From assembly GCA_947579605.1 (NCBI GenBank), contig OX388311.1:23624951-23688950 (forward strand): a stretch of DNA of 64,000 nucleotides. Direction: 5' to 3'. Shown piece after piece: positions 1-12,477 of the stretch. The notes below the pieces were generated by a model. The model was not told where the DNA came from. It worked only from the letters and a program-made list of their open reading frames with translations, and did no database searches. Position 1 is the stretch's first letter. Each line of letters begins with the position of its first letter. The position numbers and the translations under genes were made by a program. This DNA comes from Athripsodes cinereus. Its lineage: Eukaryota; Arthropoda; Insecta; Trichoptera; Leptoceridae.

Positions 1-155
1 TAGATAAATCAATTAACAGATGTAGGAAAATGTAGGGCCCTTGCTCTATTTTGTAAGTTTGGCTTAACTATGGCTTGTAAAAGGCAGCTATTCGTAAAAG
101 GAATATTGAACATTATCATCTCATTCTAAAAGTCTTATTTTTTAAATTATCAACA

Positions 156-198
156 GCACCTGATGATGCGAACTCGGAGTTCGTAAAACCGGTCGTGC
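156..198 (+). ncRNA. Degenerate hammerhead-like motif
   Basis: Helix I GCAC pairs with GTGC at the end. CTGATGA is intact, helix II (GCGAACT/AGTTCGT) is strong, mini helix III is CCGG followed by TC. The GAAA box is changed to TAAAA, so activity is unlikely. It shares 'CCGGTCGTGCGTTAG' with the copy at 9653. Confidence 0.5.
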
Positions 199-289
199 GT
201 TAGTCTTACAGTAACATAAAACAATAATAATAAATATTTATTTTATTTTATTTGATAATTTAAAATGAAGTGTTACATTGTTAATGCCG

Positions 290-415
290 TAACAATCGAT
301 GAAAAGGTCTTATTTTTATTGGTACTGAGAGGACAATCTAAATGTTTATTATTTCTACTGGCTACCCCATTTGTCAGACACCGTTGTGGTATAGTTAGAT
401 AAAGAAATAGGTATA
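290..415 (+). mobile_element. SINE family 2, old 3' piece
   Basis: 'attggtactgagaggacaat' and 'ctggctaccccatttgtc' followed by 'gttgtggtatagttagat' match the family end with many changes. Confidence 0.6.
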
Positions 416-939
416 CTTCGCTAATACAACACAATATGCACCTACGTTAATTCATGTTGTTATATATGAGTACCTACTATCACCCATTATCAAACAATAA
501 TCGATTGATAATATATGTACAAAAAAAAACAACTACTTGTTGATTATTAAGATAAGTTAGTCACCTACTATACCTAATATGACAATACGATAAATTGAGT
601 GTAATATGTTAATTATATTTAGATAGGTACCTACCGTAGATATCACTAGCTGTGTACTCTTTGCTTAGAAAATTATGAATTTATTTAACTAAAAGAGACA
701 TAAACAAAAAGATGACGAAACGTGAATATGAAAAACATTAAAAATACACATTAGATTACAAACCGTGACTCTTCCAAATCCGGTAAATTCCTGGAATTAA
801 TTGATTACTTTAACTATGAGAATTCATAAAAGTATCATAATTTCAAACATCTACTTGAATTAAGGATTTTTTTAAAGAGGAGATAGAGTAAGGAAGGATA
901 CGAGAGTAAGGAAATTTATACAAAACATAATAACAAACA

Positions 940-1132
940 ATATAACATACATACATAGACATTTCACACAGATCGAGCTAGTCCCAAACTCAGAAATGAA
1001 TCTTGTATTATGGGTACTAACGCGACGATTCACACATATACAATGCACTTAACACATGTACATGTAACACCCAGACCCAGGACAATTTGAAAAAGGTCAT
1101 TCCTCAATCTGCCCTGGCCGGGAATCGAACCG
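940..1132 (-). mobile_element. tRNA-derived SINE (family 1), head truncated
   Basis: The body and B box (ggaatcgaacc at 1120-1130) match 19134-19386 closely. The first ~55 bases of the tRNA head are missing, replaced by unrelated sequence after 'gaatcgaacc'. The tail is 'atacatacatag'-like. Confidence 0.8.
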
Positions 1133-1258
1133 ACAAATTATGTTAATTATATCTATCTTTTCTTACATTCTGTCAAAATTCCTCTCTTCATATCAAATCT
1201 CAATTTTAAACAAAACAATCAAAATGGAACAAATTCAAAATATTCTTACTACTAAGGG

Positions 1259-1332
1259 AAGTGCCTAGGTACTTATTTTAAAATAAAACTAATCTAACAA
1301 AATAATAACTAAGGTAAGTACCTAGGCACTTT
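1259..1332. repeat. Small hairpin MITE-like insertion
   Basis: AAGTGCCTAGGTACTTA and its complement bracket about 40 bp of AT-rich sequence. It lies between two family 1 SINE pieces. Confidence 0.65.
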
Positions 1333-1349
1333 CTTACAAATATATATGA

Positions 1350-1570
1350 AAAATTCATTCCGATCGAATTAGTCTCAACCTAACATACAAATCTTATATC
1401 ATGGATACCAATGCGACGATTCATACAATACACCAAACACTTATTATACGTGTAACACCGAGAGTCAGGACAATTATTTGAAAAGGTCTTTCCTCATTTG
1501 CCCCGGCTAATATTTAAATCCGGTACCTCGTAACCCATAGGTATAAGCGTTACCTCCACGTGACACCAAC
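1350..1570 (-). mobile_element. tRNA-derived SINE (family 1), old copy
   Basis: Full-length but diverged: body 'gcgacgattcatacaatac', decayed B box 'atttaaatccggtacc' and a recognisable head ending 'ccacgtgacacc'. Confidence 0.7.
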
Positions 1571-2444
1571 CTTCATTTTTTTATAAACGTACAAATTAAC
1601 GGCTGGACTCAAATATTAATTAGATAATAATTACAATCATTTATGATTGTAAACAAAACAGTGAGTGAGCTCTGAGGAAAATACTTCAACATGTCGTTCG
1701 TATACAACTTACAACAGTCTCATGGTAGACGCCGCATTGAATGATTGTCACGGACGGTTACCTGTAAATAAATATAACCAAACAGTTAAAACTTGCGATT
1801 TTATAACAAATAATCATTTTGCAAAGACACTTTATGAAAAATTGTAAAACAAACTTTTAAAAAGTGAATTTGTTTAGTTTTAGTTGTGTCTTGAAAAAAT
1901 ATTTCAGGTATGTAAAAAATAAATAAAAATAATTTATCCCTTTTTCATAAGGGTATCATAATATTTTATACATTGAAAACTTACTCCCATAATGACAAAA
2001 TTAGGAAGAGTTCTTAATGTCTCGGTTTTCATTAAGATATATAGATACCTATTTGTTTAAAAATTCCTTCCATTTCTTACCCATACATCTTAAGACAAAT
2101 CTATTAATTCTACAGTATAAATAGTAAATTATAGAATTTTAGAACATAAGTCGAATATTTTCTATGTAACTTGTACCTATATATTCATATACCTACCTAT
2201 TTGTACATTTTTTATAAGTTTCATTTAAAGTTTTACAAAAATCTTTTATATCTTTTAAACGTTTTGTAAAACCTTTGTGTAATATTTCCACGGTGATTTT
2301 ATTTATCAGAAACTGGCTTTCAGGAACTTCCACCAAGTACCGTCGGTCGACGGCATTAACTAAAAATATTATGTTTTGTATAAATTTCCTTACTCTTGTA
2401 TATCTGCATCTATCCTTTCTTTAAAAAAATCCATACATCCCATT

Positions 2445-2500
2445 TAGCCGCATCCCCGGCGGTGCGGTGTAGGCAGAGAGGATTGAACGCCAAAGTACTC
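2445..2500 (-). repeat. Possible decayed RTE-like LINE tail
   Basis: The minus strand 'ggcgttcaatcctctctgcc' resembles the end of the 56985 family ('ggcgttccgttctctctgcc'). Too short for certainty. Confidence 0.4.
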
Positions 2501-3089
2501 ATATACTTACCTATATAAACGTTTTGCTTCGGTCACTATCATAAGATTTCTCATACATATTTTCCTCATCAATGTTCTCAACATACGAGTATATATTAGT
2601 ATATATGTTGAAGAACAAATTTGGCGATGAATTCTCCGACCAACAAGGCAATGGTCTTTTTTAATTTGTTAGCTCAAAACTGTGACATGTTTTACGTATC
2701 TTACAGGGAATTTGTTGCCTTCATTGAGTCAACGAACATTCTATGGTGATCTTTTGTGTGATTATTATTTGATTTTTTATGTGTATGCATGTGTGTGTAT
2801 GTATGTGTGTATGTATATATATTTTATTTGCTTTATGTTTTTTGTTTTGTTGTTTTTGAATCTTGTAAATATTGTGTAACTATAATATCCTTTTGCACAT
2901 CGCATTGGCTAAAAGCTGTAATGATGTGCAAAGTAACTTTAAAGAGAATAATAATAATAATATTATGTTCGTCCTCGAAGATCTAGTTTTCATGATCTTG
3001 CCATTTAAATCTCGGATTGTCACGTGCTCGAATGCCATTCTTCTCAGCCATATTCCTCTTATTGAAAAAAATCGATTTTTTCGCATACA

Positions 3090-3272
3090 CAGACCAGTAG
3101 ACCAGGTACATGTAATAAACATACGAGACGTCCTCTACATGCCAACAAAAAATTAAGACAGTCGGGATGGCAAACCATATCGCTGAATTTAAGATATAAA
3201 ATGTTTTTATTTTTTCGAACACTTACCATTTGCAGGATACTCGAAAACTAACGGAAGAATGTGGGAGACCAA
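3090..3272 (-). mobile_element. SINE family 2, old copy
   Basis: The + strand 'aagacagtcgggatggcaaa', 'cgctgaatttaagatataaa', 'tttttcgaacacttaccat' and 'gtgggagaccaattt' are the complement of the family body and head. Confidence 0.7.
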
Positions 3273-3275
3273 TTT

Positions 3276-3445
3276 GACCTTTTTGAAGAATGATCTTTTT
3301 CAAATTGTCCTGGGTTTGGGTGTTACATGTATATGTGTGTAGTACATTGTATATACCTATTATGTATATCGTTGTGTTAGTACACATAATACAAGATTCA
3401 TTTCTGAGTTTGGGACTAGCTCGCTCTGTGTGAATTGTTTTGCCG
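3276..3445 (+). mobile_element. tRNA-derived SINE (family 1), body only
   Basis: The + strand 'tttttcaaattgtcctgggt' to 'ctagctcgctctgtgtgaat' matches the body of the family in the opposite orientation to the other copies. The tRNA head is missing. Confidence 0.75.
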
Positions 3446-4634
3446 GGTGCAGTGCACTTGCACAATTTACCTGCAAACATAACTTCAAATTTGTGGAATA
3501 ATTTTAATATTGTCAAGGTAATCCTATAAATGATGCATTGTAGTTAAATATAATTGTCTTTTTTTAACTAAAAAAAATTGTGACCCTCGTTAATTTTCTC
3601 GTTTACCTACATATTATAATCATCTATGCATAAAATTACATACAGTTAGTTATACACACACCTAGCACCGGTTTTTAGAATTGTGCAATCGAAATAACAC
3701 TTACAAAAAATGTCATTGTAATATGTTTGTACTAAAATATTTTTTATTTATCACTCGCAAACGAGTTGTTGACCTTGAGAAGATAAGATTTTTTTTAAGC
3801 ATTATCTACCCAGATTTGTTTGTATTTTTAAAATATCTCACAACTTCATTTATTGTTTTGATTAATATTTATTCCATACTTTACTAGTGAATTCACTGCA
3901 TATTGTAAAAAATATACATGCATCCTCCTCGTGCTACAAAAAATAAAAATTCAAGTTAGTTGGCACAACCCATCTTTGAGCTGGAGACGTATTAAAGTAA
4001 ATTTGATTATCCGATATCCTGTTTTTTTTCTAAAATTGTTAATTAGCAGTATGTAAAACATATTATATAAATACCAGTAAAATTCTTGCTAAACCGTATA
4101 TTTATTACATTGTATACTCGTATTAAAAATACATTAATAATCAAATTAATGTTGAAAAATAGACATTAAATAAACGGCTGGATTAAAATGTAGAATGTGC
4201 ATATATCCATATTTTTTTTATGGTTAAACATAAAGAGAGGATTTAGATGCCGTACCTTTGGAAAAAGGAAGAAAAGATTTAGATTTGAAATGAAAATAAA
4301 AACCATCAATAACGTCATTTTAGTGTCGTATTTTTAAAGTACGTCTATTGGAACCTTTAAAGGGAAAAAAAATCTTTTGTCTGCAAAAGTTGTGGCATGA
4401 AACTAAGGTAAATGCAAAACAACTTGATGCACTTACAGTTCGATGCACTCTCAGACAAGTTAGTCAAGTCAAGTCAAGAGATGTATCATATACCTGTTCA
4501 GTGTTTACTTGATCTCACTAAAGCGTCGAGAGAAATACAAAAAATATGCATCATAAACTCAGCAATAGTAATATTATGATTTTAATGGCTTCAAAGAAAT
4601 AATTAAGTAATTGTCATGTGCATTATCTGATATA

Positions 4635-5922
4635 CGAGGGCGGTCCGATAAGTACTTAGCCTACATAAGAAAAAACGAAAATTTTGGAAAAGTGGCGATT
4701 TATTTTTCAACATAGTCTTCTTTTAGCTCGATACACTTGAACCAGCGATTCTCCAACTTCTTAAACCAGTTTAAAAAATACATTTTCTCGAGGTCCGCAA
4801 TGTAGGCTTCCGTGGCGGCAATGACCTCCTAATTCGACTCAAATTTCTGCCCAGCGAGTGACTTTTTCAAGTTTGGAAACAAAAAGAAGTCGCATGGAGC
4901 CAAATCTAGAGAATACGCTGGATAAAGCAGCAGTTCGTAGCCCTATTCGACCAATTTGGCCGTGGCGACAACGGAGGTGTGAGCCAGTGCATTGTCCTGG
5001 TGGAAGATCACTTTTTCTTCGTCGAATGGGGCCGTTTTTTCTGCGATTCGGCGTCAAATCGGCCCAATAATTTGGCATAGTAGAGCCTTGTGATCGTTTT
5101 ACTCTTCTCCAGGTAGTCGATGATGATAACACCTTGTGAATTCCAGAAAACGGTGACTATCACCTTTCCGGTAGATAGGACAGTCTTTGCCTTCTTTGGA
5201 GCACATTCGCCGGGTAAAATCCACTGTTTTGACTGTCCCTTGGTCTTTAGTGTGTACTAGTGGATCTAAGTTTTGTCAATGGCTACGAAACGATGCAGAA
5301 ACTCTTTCAATCGCTCTTAAATAGCGTCAAACACTGCTCTGAAGTGGTCTCACGGTTGCACTTGTTGTCCGGAGTGAGAAAATGCGGCACCCATTGCGCC
5401 AACAGCTTTCTCATGTCCAAAATTTCATGAATGGTATAATACATCTGGTCTTTTGAGATGCCTATTATCTTAGCTATCTTACGCACCTTCAATCAGCGGC
5501 CTGCCATTACGATATCGTGGATTTTTGTCATGTTATCTTCCATGGTAGCCGTTTTCGGGGCAACTGGACGTGACTCGTCAAAAACCGACGTACGACCATG
5601 TCGAAACTCTTAAACCAATTTTTGACGATCGTTATCGAAGGAGAAGAGTCACTTTACACAGCATCCAAGAGCTCTTTGATTTCGCTGCGCGATTTCCCTT
5701 CCAAAAACAAGAATCGAATCATCGACCGATATTGCTCTTTTTTCATTTTTCGAAAATCCTTGGACCCACCCGCTTCCACACGCGGTCAAAACAAAACTAT
5801 AAGTCCAATTTAGCTGAAATTTCAACAGTGGCTGTCCACAAGAATGCACTACAAGATGGTATATTTTTCTTGTGATAGTGACATCATCAGGCGGAGAGGC
5901 TGTACTTATCGGACCGCCCTCG
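4635..5922 (-). mobile_element. Degenerate mariner element
   Basis: The element is 1288 bp, flanked by TA on both sides (4633-4634, 5923-5924). Terminal repeats share CGAGGGCGGTCCGATAAGTA. The minus strand still shows 'MKKEQYRSMIRFLFLEGKS' near 5745, the typical start of a mariner transposase, then 'IVKNWFKSF' after a stop. Further scraps near 5100-4900 include 'FDAESQKKRPHSTKK' and 'LHATSFCFQ' in different frames. Multiple stops and shifts mean no functional transposase. Length matches the usual 1.3 kb. Confidence 0.92.
4800..5775 (-). pseudogene. Mariner transposase pseudogene
   Basis: In life the protein binds the terminal repeats through N-terminal helix-turn-helix domains and cuts at TA with a DD34D catalytic domain. 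Here the N-terminus is readable around 5745-5640, but a stop follows 'KELLDAV'. The rest is spread over at least three frames, so the catalytic aspartates could not be placed with confidence. Confidence 0.8.
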
Positions 5923-7875
5923 TATATGTTTATAAACTGTGGAAGATATGTAGCAAATGCTGGCTCGCTAGCTTAAGTCCAACATTAGATCTAAAACATC
6001 TAAAGATATATTTAATTTTGTGTATATTGTCCCGAAAATCTCGCTTTTCTTCTCTCATTATTTACTGTTCAGTTAGAGGAGAAAATAGGTATACTTTTTT
6101 CATTCAAAGCGATTTGTTATCAGTAATTAAGCTGCTTCTATACCTAAATGATATTTCAAATAAATATTTTATTTATTTATTGTCATAGGAACGATTCAAT
6201 TTATTTTTTCAAACAATAATCCAAAGCACAAAAAAAAATTGCTGGAAAAATAAGCAAAGCATGTGCTAGGGCAACGATTTATCTATGTATAATGAACAGG
6301 GTTTTTCAAACCCTCAGAAACCTTGACATTGAAAAGTCTTTAGTATGTAATACGAGTACATGTTGGTCAATGTGAGGTTCGAGAATCAATTATTCATGAG
6401 ATATTTGACACGAGACATTCTTAAAATGCGCCCTTGCGGTGGCATTCTACAAAACGGCACATTTTAAAATAAATTGACTGTTTTCGGTACATATTATTGT
6501 AATATTATCATATCATATCATTTATAATCATTATCATTTTTAAGAGATTTATAATCATTATTATTTTTAAGAGATTTATGTATAATCATTGTTTGAAATT
6601 ATTTGCTAGTACTACATTACAGCTACATTGTTTTTTCACTTGACTGTTTTCTTTTTGTTATGTTATGTTATGTTATGTTAGTAAAGGCTGGTTCAGCCGT
6701 TTATTATTGTAAATAAATAAATAAATATAATTACCAAATTAAATGATAGGTAAATTAAAAGTAAATTTTATCATTTACTTGTCATTCATTTCGTCTCAAA
6801 ATACACTATTAACGGTGTGTCTGCGATCGTGTAATACGAGTATCTTTACCACGTCCGCGTAGTAAATACAAAAATAAAAATTAAATAAAATAATTCCCTT
6901 CAAAATAATTGCTCAAAACATATAATTATCAATCAATAAACGTATACCTACCTAACTGAATTTTATTAATTTCATATTTTCATAATTATTGGAGTTAGCC
7001 TAGAAAATAATATGTAAGATATGCCTAAAAACATTTTTGTTCGAGACCTTGCACTTAAACTTCGTATTTCTAATGTTTCAAATGGGTTTTGGACATAGTA
7101 AAGGCTGGTTTTGTGGTTTGGATTTGTAGACTTTGGTGGATGTATGTTTTTTATGTATTTTTACATATATTTTTTTTACATTTTTAAATTTTTTACAATT
7201 TTTTATGTGGTTTAGCATTTTTAATTCTTCCTGTATAATTTTATTTAATAGAGTACCTCTAATTTACGAGTATGTTTATTAGCTGGTAATAAAGCGATAT
7301 GGTTTGCTCATTGTTAGGTAGACATTAGTGACTTATCTTTTAAAAACTGTTTTGTAAATAAAATAAATAAATAAATAAAAAATAAATAAAATAAATTGTT
7401 ATAATTGATTACTTTTGTTTATTGATACAACTGTTTGATCCATATAGAATAAATGAAAAAAAAATTAACTGTCAATCAATGGTAGACGTATTATCTCGTC
7501 TGAGTCGACAAAAGCAAGAAAATTAGAATATAAACATAGCAGACTCCATCGCTGGAAACCGTTTCTCTCTTTGTCTCCGTATTCCGTTGTTTATCTTAGC
7601 TTGGACAAACAGTAGAGGAAAAGCATTCCCGAAATGCAAAATTTATCTCATAGTACAATTCATTATTTTTTTTATAAATAAAATTTGAATAACTAATTGC
7701 GTAGATCTTACATTACAACAAAAAAGTAATTATTCCATTAACACCTGTTTTTACATTAATAAAAAACTATTATGTTTATTTATTCATTAATCTATTATTT
7801 TCTGTACACTGATTGCAAGTACAAGCAATCTTACTCTTTAATAACAATATCAAACACAATCTTTCAAGTAACCAA

Positions 7876-7918
7876 TTTAACATCAGAACAAAATGTACAA
7901 TTATGTTCTGATGTTAAA
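7876..7918. repeat. Perfect 15-bp stem hairpin
   Basis: TTTAACATCAGAACA pairs with TGTTCTGATGTTAAA across a 13-base loop. It sits in an AT-rich region without a gene. Confidence 0.8.
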
Positions 7919-8299
7919 ATTTTCGATCACCTGTATATTTTTCTTAATTTTATTTGCATAGTATCATGTGTATTTTACAGAAAACAAAATAGTTTAACGT
8001 TCGTATTATTCCGATATCAATTATTAATATCAATTGATAATTTGTATGTTAGAAGGTATGTTATGACATTTGAAATTTGTTTATATGTCAAATTATATGT
8101 ATTCTGTAGAAATAACGTTATGAATTTTGAAAAACTCCATAATCTTTCGTTAATTTGGTAGACATAATTTTTGACACAATTTTTGACACACTTTTGATAA
8201 AATCGTTTTTTTTTATTTATGTTTCAGTAAAGGTAGAGCATTATTGTAAGACTAAGAAGTGCCCAAGCATAAGAAGTAGAAGGGCAATATTACTATTTT

Positions 8300-8430
8300 T
8301 TAATTCAGTGATGAGGCGTGCCACTCATTCTGAATTCTTAATTTTATTGGCACGGAGAGGACGATCTGAGTGTTTATTGCACGCTATTAGTCTGCTGGCT
8401 ACCTCACTTGTGGGTTTTTTGTGATAGTAT
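8300..8430 (+). mobile_element. SINE family 2, old 3' piece
   Basis: 'ttcagtgatgaggcgtgcca', 'ttggcacggagaggacgat' and 'ctgctggctacctcacttgt' match the family. Confidence 0.65.
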
Positions 8431-8839
8431 TATCGTATTATACAAAAATGAAAATTGAGTAAAATACATTTTCAAAAAATACTTGATAAACGACAATAAA
8501 ATATCTGTTAATACTAATTCTATATGGGTATATGTACATTTGATGACAAAAACGAAAATTAAACACAACATCCACTTGCGTCAAGTATTATCGTTAGAGT
8601 TCTTATACGTTCCATCTAATAAAAAATGACATCATATTCGAGTATTTTTATCCACCATCATTAGATAACAGCTGATAGACATTTTATAACAATCCATTTT
8701 ATACTCTCAGCTCAGGTATTACTGTATTGTTTGTTTACTTATATAGGCAATCATCACTGTAGCCCACTCAATGAGACAATATCAACGCAATAAGTGCGCC
8801 ATCTGTACAGATAGATATCTTATACCTACTACAGGATGG

Positions 8840-8945
8840 CCAATTTATCAATCAGATTGATAATGACCTGATAAGTCGAAGGACGTCTCTCTCGGAATCG
8901 GTAGTCCATAGTAGAAAGAAACACTTGTTTCAAATTACATAATTA
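8840..8945. repeat. Interspersed repeat pair member
   Basis: 'atcagattgataatgacctg' and 'gacgtctctctc' correspond to 30265-30345 ('atcagattgacaatgtcctc'). Identity unknown. Confidence 0.5.
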
Positions 8946-9652
8946 TGTAATTCTACTACGTGTGCACCGACACAATTAATATGTTACCGTTATTTTGGAA
9001 TAGCCTTCTGATTTGATGTCATATTTACGAATTATTCTAAATAAAATGTGTTGTTAAAGTCTACTAATTCCTGAAAATTTCATCACAAAAATGATTCTGC
9101 GATATATAAGAATAGGTACAAATAAAATAATGTAATATATTTACACTGTATCATATAATTAGGAGAGACGAAAATATGCACGGCAAAACACAAAAAAAAA
9201 CGCTCTCCTGAACAATTTACATTTAGGCAGATAAGACTGTTATTCAGAAGAGGGAGGTGACCTTTTCTTTGCCACAACAATTCACCTATTACCATTTTAA
9301 CATAATATTTATGTAATCTTTAAAAATCAATTGTGTAGTACATATTTTACCACCCTGTATTGTGTATATATAATCAGCATAAAGATAATTTGTTTGTGTT
9401 TCCTCATGGCAAAATAAAATTGAGGAACGTCCGATATAATTTCATTATGTTCAGAAAAGTTATTAAAATACCCTTTAGTATTATTTATTGGCTGCAAGTT
9501 TATCGCGTTCAAGCAAAACAAACAATATTGTGAAGTATTGATTGTATCGGCATTAACTTTGTTACACTTCATTTTAAATTATATAATAAAATTAATAATA
9601 TTTATTAGCATTGTCTGCTGTCATTATAGAGTAAATAGGTAGGTATAGATCA

Positions 9653-9695
9653 GCACTTGATGATGCAAGCTCTGAGTCCGCGAAACCGGTCGTGC
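9653..9695 (+). ncRNA. Degenerate hammerhead-like motif at the edge of the insertion nest
   Basis: Helix I GCAC/GTGC, core TTGATGA (first base T instead of the needed C), weak helix II, GAAA, mini helix III CCGG, then TC. The core change should abolish catalysis. A partner sequence resumes at 13767 after the nested insertion. Confidence 0.5.
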
Positions 9696-10358
9696 GTTAG
9701 TTATACTCTGTAGTCTGTAGTAGTGATGTAACGAATGTCTGATTTTGGATATTCGCGAATGCGAATGCGAATGCGAATATTTCATGCCGACATTCGCGAA
9801 TGCGAATGCGAATGCGAATATTGACTTGAAAATGGTATAGGAATTTGAAATATTCCAAAACTCCTCGGTTTTCTTAAAGAATATTTTCTTGCAGTACCTT
9901 TTTCCACAATGTACCGGGTAAGTATCCGGTACTTTCACCGAATTACTGATTTGTTTCTTCATTTACATGGTACACAACAGATGAAAGACATATAAATATA
10001 AACATGTAAGCGACAAAAACATTCCAATAGTCTTACATCGAAACAGTGCATACTTCAGCAATAACACACAAAACAATTATAGAAAATCTTACACATAATA
10101 TAGGTATTAATTCACAATACATCCAATCACCAATTCCTATTACAAATCGCTGCTCACCCAATTTCGCACACATACCTAATACATTCATTCGCACAAACAC
10201 ATTCACACTTCACTAATGTATGCAATAACAATACAAAAAAACTCTTAAAAAAGAAAAATCAAAAATTTAAAAATTTAAAAAACAGTCTAAAAATTAATAC
10301 TATCCCAAACACTTCACATTTTATCAAACATATACTTTTTTTTTATATTTATTTCATC

Positions 10359-12408
10359 TTATTCTACCCTCAACTCTCCTTTCTCACAAACCTGACGTAA
10401 TTGGCACTTTAAAATTCTATAAACAGGGTTTCTTGAGTCTGCAATCGTTTTTGTTTTTTTTTTAATGTAGAACGGAAAACAAGATCTTGTTAAAGGAAGC
10501 ATTCTAAAGTTAATCCTATCTAAAATATTAGGCACATCGTATTCGGACAAGCATATTTTTCTCAGGTTGCATGCATCCAGCAAAACTCTTCACAATTCCA
10601 ATTTAGGCAAATCTTTAATAAATACAGGATAATGCAATCTCTTCCTAACCAAACGAATGAATTTAGACTGAGTTCTCTCAACTTGATCGACATATTTTTT
10701 AAAATGTGGATTCCATACAGAGGAACAGTCCTCCAGCTTGGAGCGAAACAACGATAAGTACAAGTACAAATACGATTCATATAACCTAAATGACTTTGTA
10801 GATCTTAGAATAAATCCCAGTATTTTATTGCTCTCTTCGATAATTTTGTTCACGTGATCATCAAAGTGAAGCTCAGAGTCAAACACCACACCTAAATCTC
10901 TAATCTTATTTACTTCTTTTAAATCATGATTATGGATATTGTAAATTTATCGAATTTTGTTTCTATTTTTGGTAAAAGAGATCAGATTACACTTCTCCAG
11001 ATTCAAGTGCAAGTTATTTCTTTTACAGTACTCGTGTAGTCTTTCCAAGTCCTCGTTAAGCATTTCATAGTCAAACAATAATTGAATTTGACAGTATATT
11101 TTTAAATCGTCCGCAAATAATAGAAGCTCTGAGTGGTCAAAGCACTTTTTTATGTTGTTTATGAATATCGTGAAAAGTAAAGGACCCAAAGAAGACCCCT
11201 GAGGGACACCAGATGTAACACTGACACTGCCAGATGAGTAACCATTAAGTTTAACTGTCATCAATCTATCAGAAATATATGAGTCAATCCACCTTAGTTG
11301 AAAAAAGTCGATGTTCTACTTTATCAAATGCCTTTTGAAAGCCGATATAAATGGCATCCAACTGTATACGATTGTCCATAGCTGAGAAAAAAAATCAGAT
11401 TTGTTACTGTCGATCTTCCACTCATGAATCCATGCTGCTCTACAAGAAGATACGGCTTCAGGAAAAAAGTAATTTGTTCACGAACCATACCCTCAAATAT
11501 TTTTGAAATAGGTGATAGAATTAAAATTGGTCTGTAGTAACGAACGTCCGATTTGCTGCCAGATTTATGCAAAGGAATAATACTAGCCATCTTCCATTTG
11601 CATGGAAAGCATCCTTCTTGTAAACTCCTAATTTATTTATCGTGTCGAAACCCAGAGAAAAAACCCATCAAACTGATTTCCAGTACTGCGCAAAACGCGC
11701 AGCAGGTGGAGATGCGTCAAAAATATCCTCCATAGTGCAAGTGACAGGGCACAATGGACACTCCAACAAGTGTGGCATAGTCTGTGCTGCACCACAGTCA
11801 CACGCTCCGGATTCGTCCTGTAGGAAGCCCAATCGTTCTCTATTGTCGCGGCAGTTTCCTACACCAGATCTCAGTCGATTTAGGGTTTTCCATGTCCCAT
11901 AGTCTAGATTGCCTCCTGCAGCAAGGTGTTCTAATAAATGTCAGATACAATGGTTTGGTTAAATGACTTACACATCTCTTTAATATATTGGTGCTAGACC
12001 ATCAGGGCCAACTCCTTTTGTCTCATCTATACCTAATAAACGTTTATGAATATCAGATTTCAAGATATTAACCATGGATAAACATGAGTTAGTTAAAATA
12101 TTTTCCAATTCTTTAGTATTAGAATCATGCAAATTATTCAGTGAAAATACAGAACCAAAAAACGTCGAAAACAAGTTTGCAATCCCCTCTGGATCGCTCG
12201 AAGTCTGGTCACCGTCACCCATTACCCTTGGATAGCCTCTAGATTCTTTAAGGGAATTCACGAATGAAAAGAAAGACTTGACATTGCCCTTAAGTGACTT
12301 CTCAGTGTTATTAATAAAAGACCTATAATCGTGATTCTGCGACAACTTCAACTGAGCTCTTAGTTGAAAAAATAAATTGTAGTCAGAATCATTACGGTTC
12401 ATCTTCAA
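10359..12408 (-). pseudogene. LINE ORF2, reverse transcriptase part (broken and interrupted)
   Basis: Visible RT landmarks: 'GVGPDGLAPIY' (near 11985), 'WKMASIIPLHKSGSKSD' (11590), 'RYYRPILILSPISKIFE', 'EQHGFMSGRSTVTNLI', 'GFQKAFDKVEHR' in a shifted frame near 11330, 'TSGVPQGSSLGPLLF' (11210) and the catalytic 'LLFADDLKIY' (11120). The C-terminal region follows at 10889-10590 and 10583-10359, the latter with 'ILDRINFRMLPLTRSCF'. A foreign LINE piece splits it at about 11640-11943 and several single-base shifts break the frame. The FADD residues are kept. Confidence 0.87.
11640..11943 (-). pseudogene. C-terminal fragment of a second LINE, nested in the first
   Basis: The minus strand encodes 'LEHLAAGGNLDYGTWKTLN', 'RLRSGVGNCRDNRERLGFLQ' and 'ESGACDCGAAQTMPHLLECP', ending after 'FAQYWKSV'. 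The C-x-C-x8-H-x4-C arrangement with QTM-x-HL is a common C-terminal tail of insect non-LTR RT proteins. The host RT reads 'TKPLYLTF' on one side and 'SLQEGCFPCKWKMA' on the other, which would join into a normal RT block. Confidence 0.75.
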
Positions 12409-12477
12409 CTTACGCCAAGCCTTAGACTTCTCTTAAACAATAACAGAATTCTATTAGAGAACCATTTGGGAAAATTA

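Larger units (their letters stand above)
416..4634. other. Gene-free, old repeats
   Basis: Apart from the SINE pieces, hairpin and LINE tail listed separately, I see only AT-rich sequence and a GT/AT-rich microsatellite near 2780-2820. Short open frames here have no recognisable domain. Confidence 0.6.
5923..9652. other. Gene-free AT-rich stretch
   Basis: Contains TGTTA repeats (6655-6680), AAAT/AAATA runs (near 6715 and 7365), the hairpin at 7876, a SINE piece and one interspersed repeat. A 129-codon frame at 7772-8161 is very rich in Ile, Phe and Tyr and overlaps the hairpin, so I do not consider it a gene. Confidence 0.6.

Noticed and set aside
5570..5875. Open frames on the + strand of the mariner
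   Set aside because: The recognisable transposase phrases are on the minus strand; these are mirror frames.
7772..8161. 129-codon open frame
   Set aside because: It is dominated by Ile, Phe, Tyr and Leu from AT-rich DNA, crosses a perfect hairpin and shows no family resemblance; judged chance.
8840..8945. Possible hammerhead in the 'gacctgataagtcgaaggacgtc' repeat
   Set aside because: The CTGATAA and GAAG/GAAA-like words are too close together to hold a helix II, so it is not a supported ribozyme.
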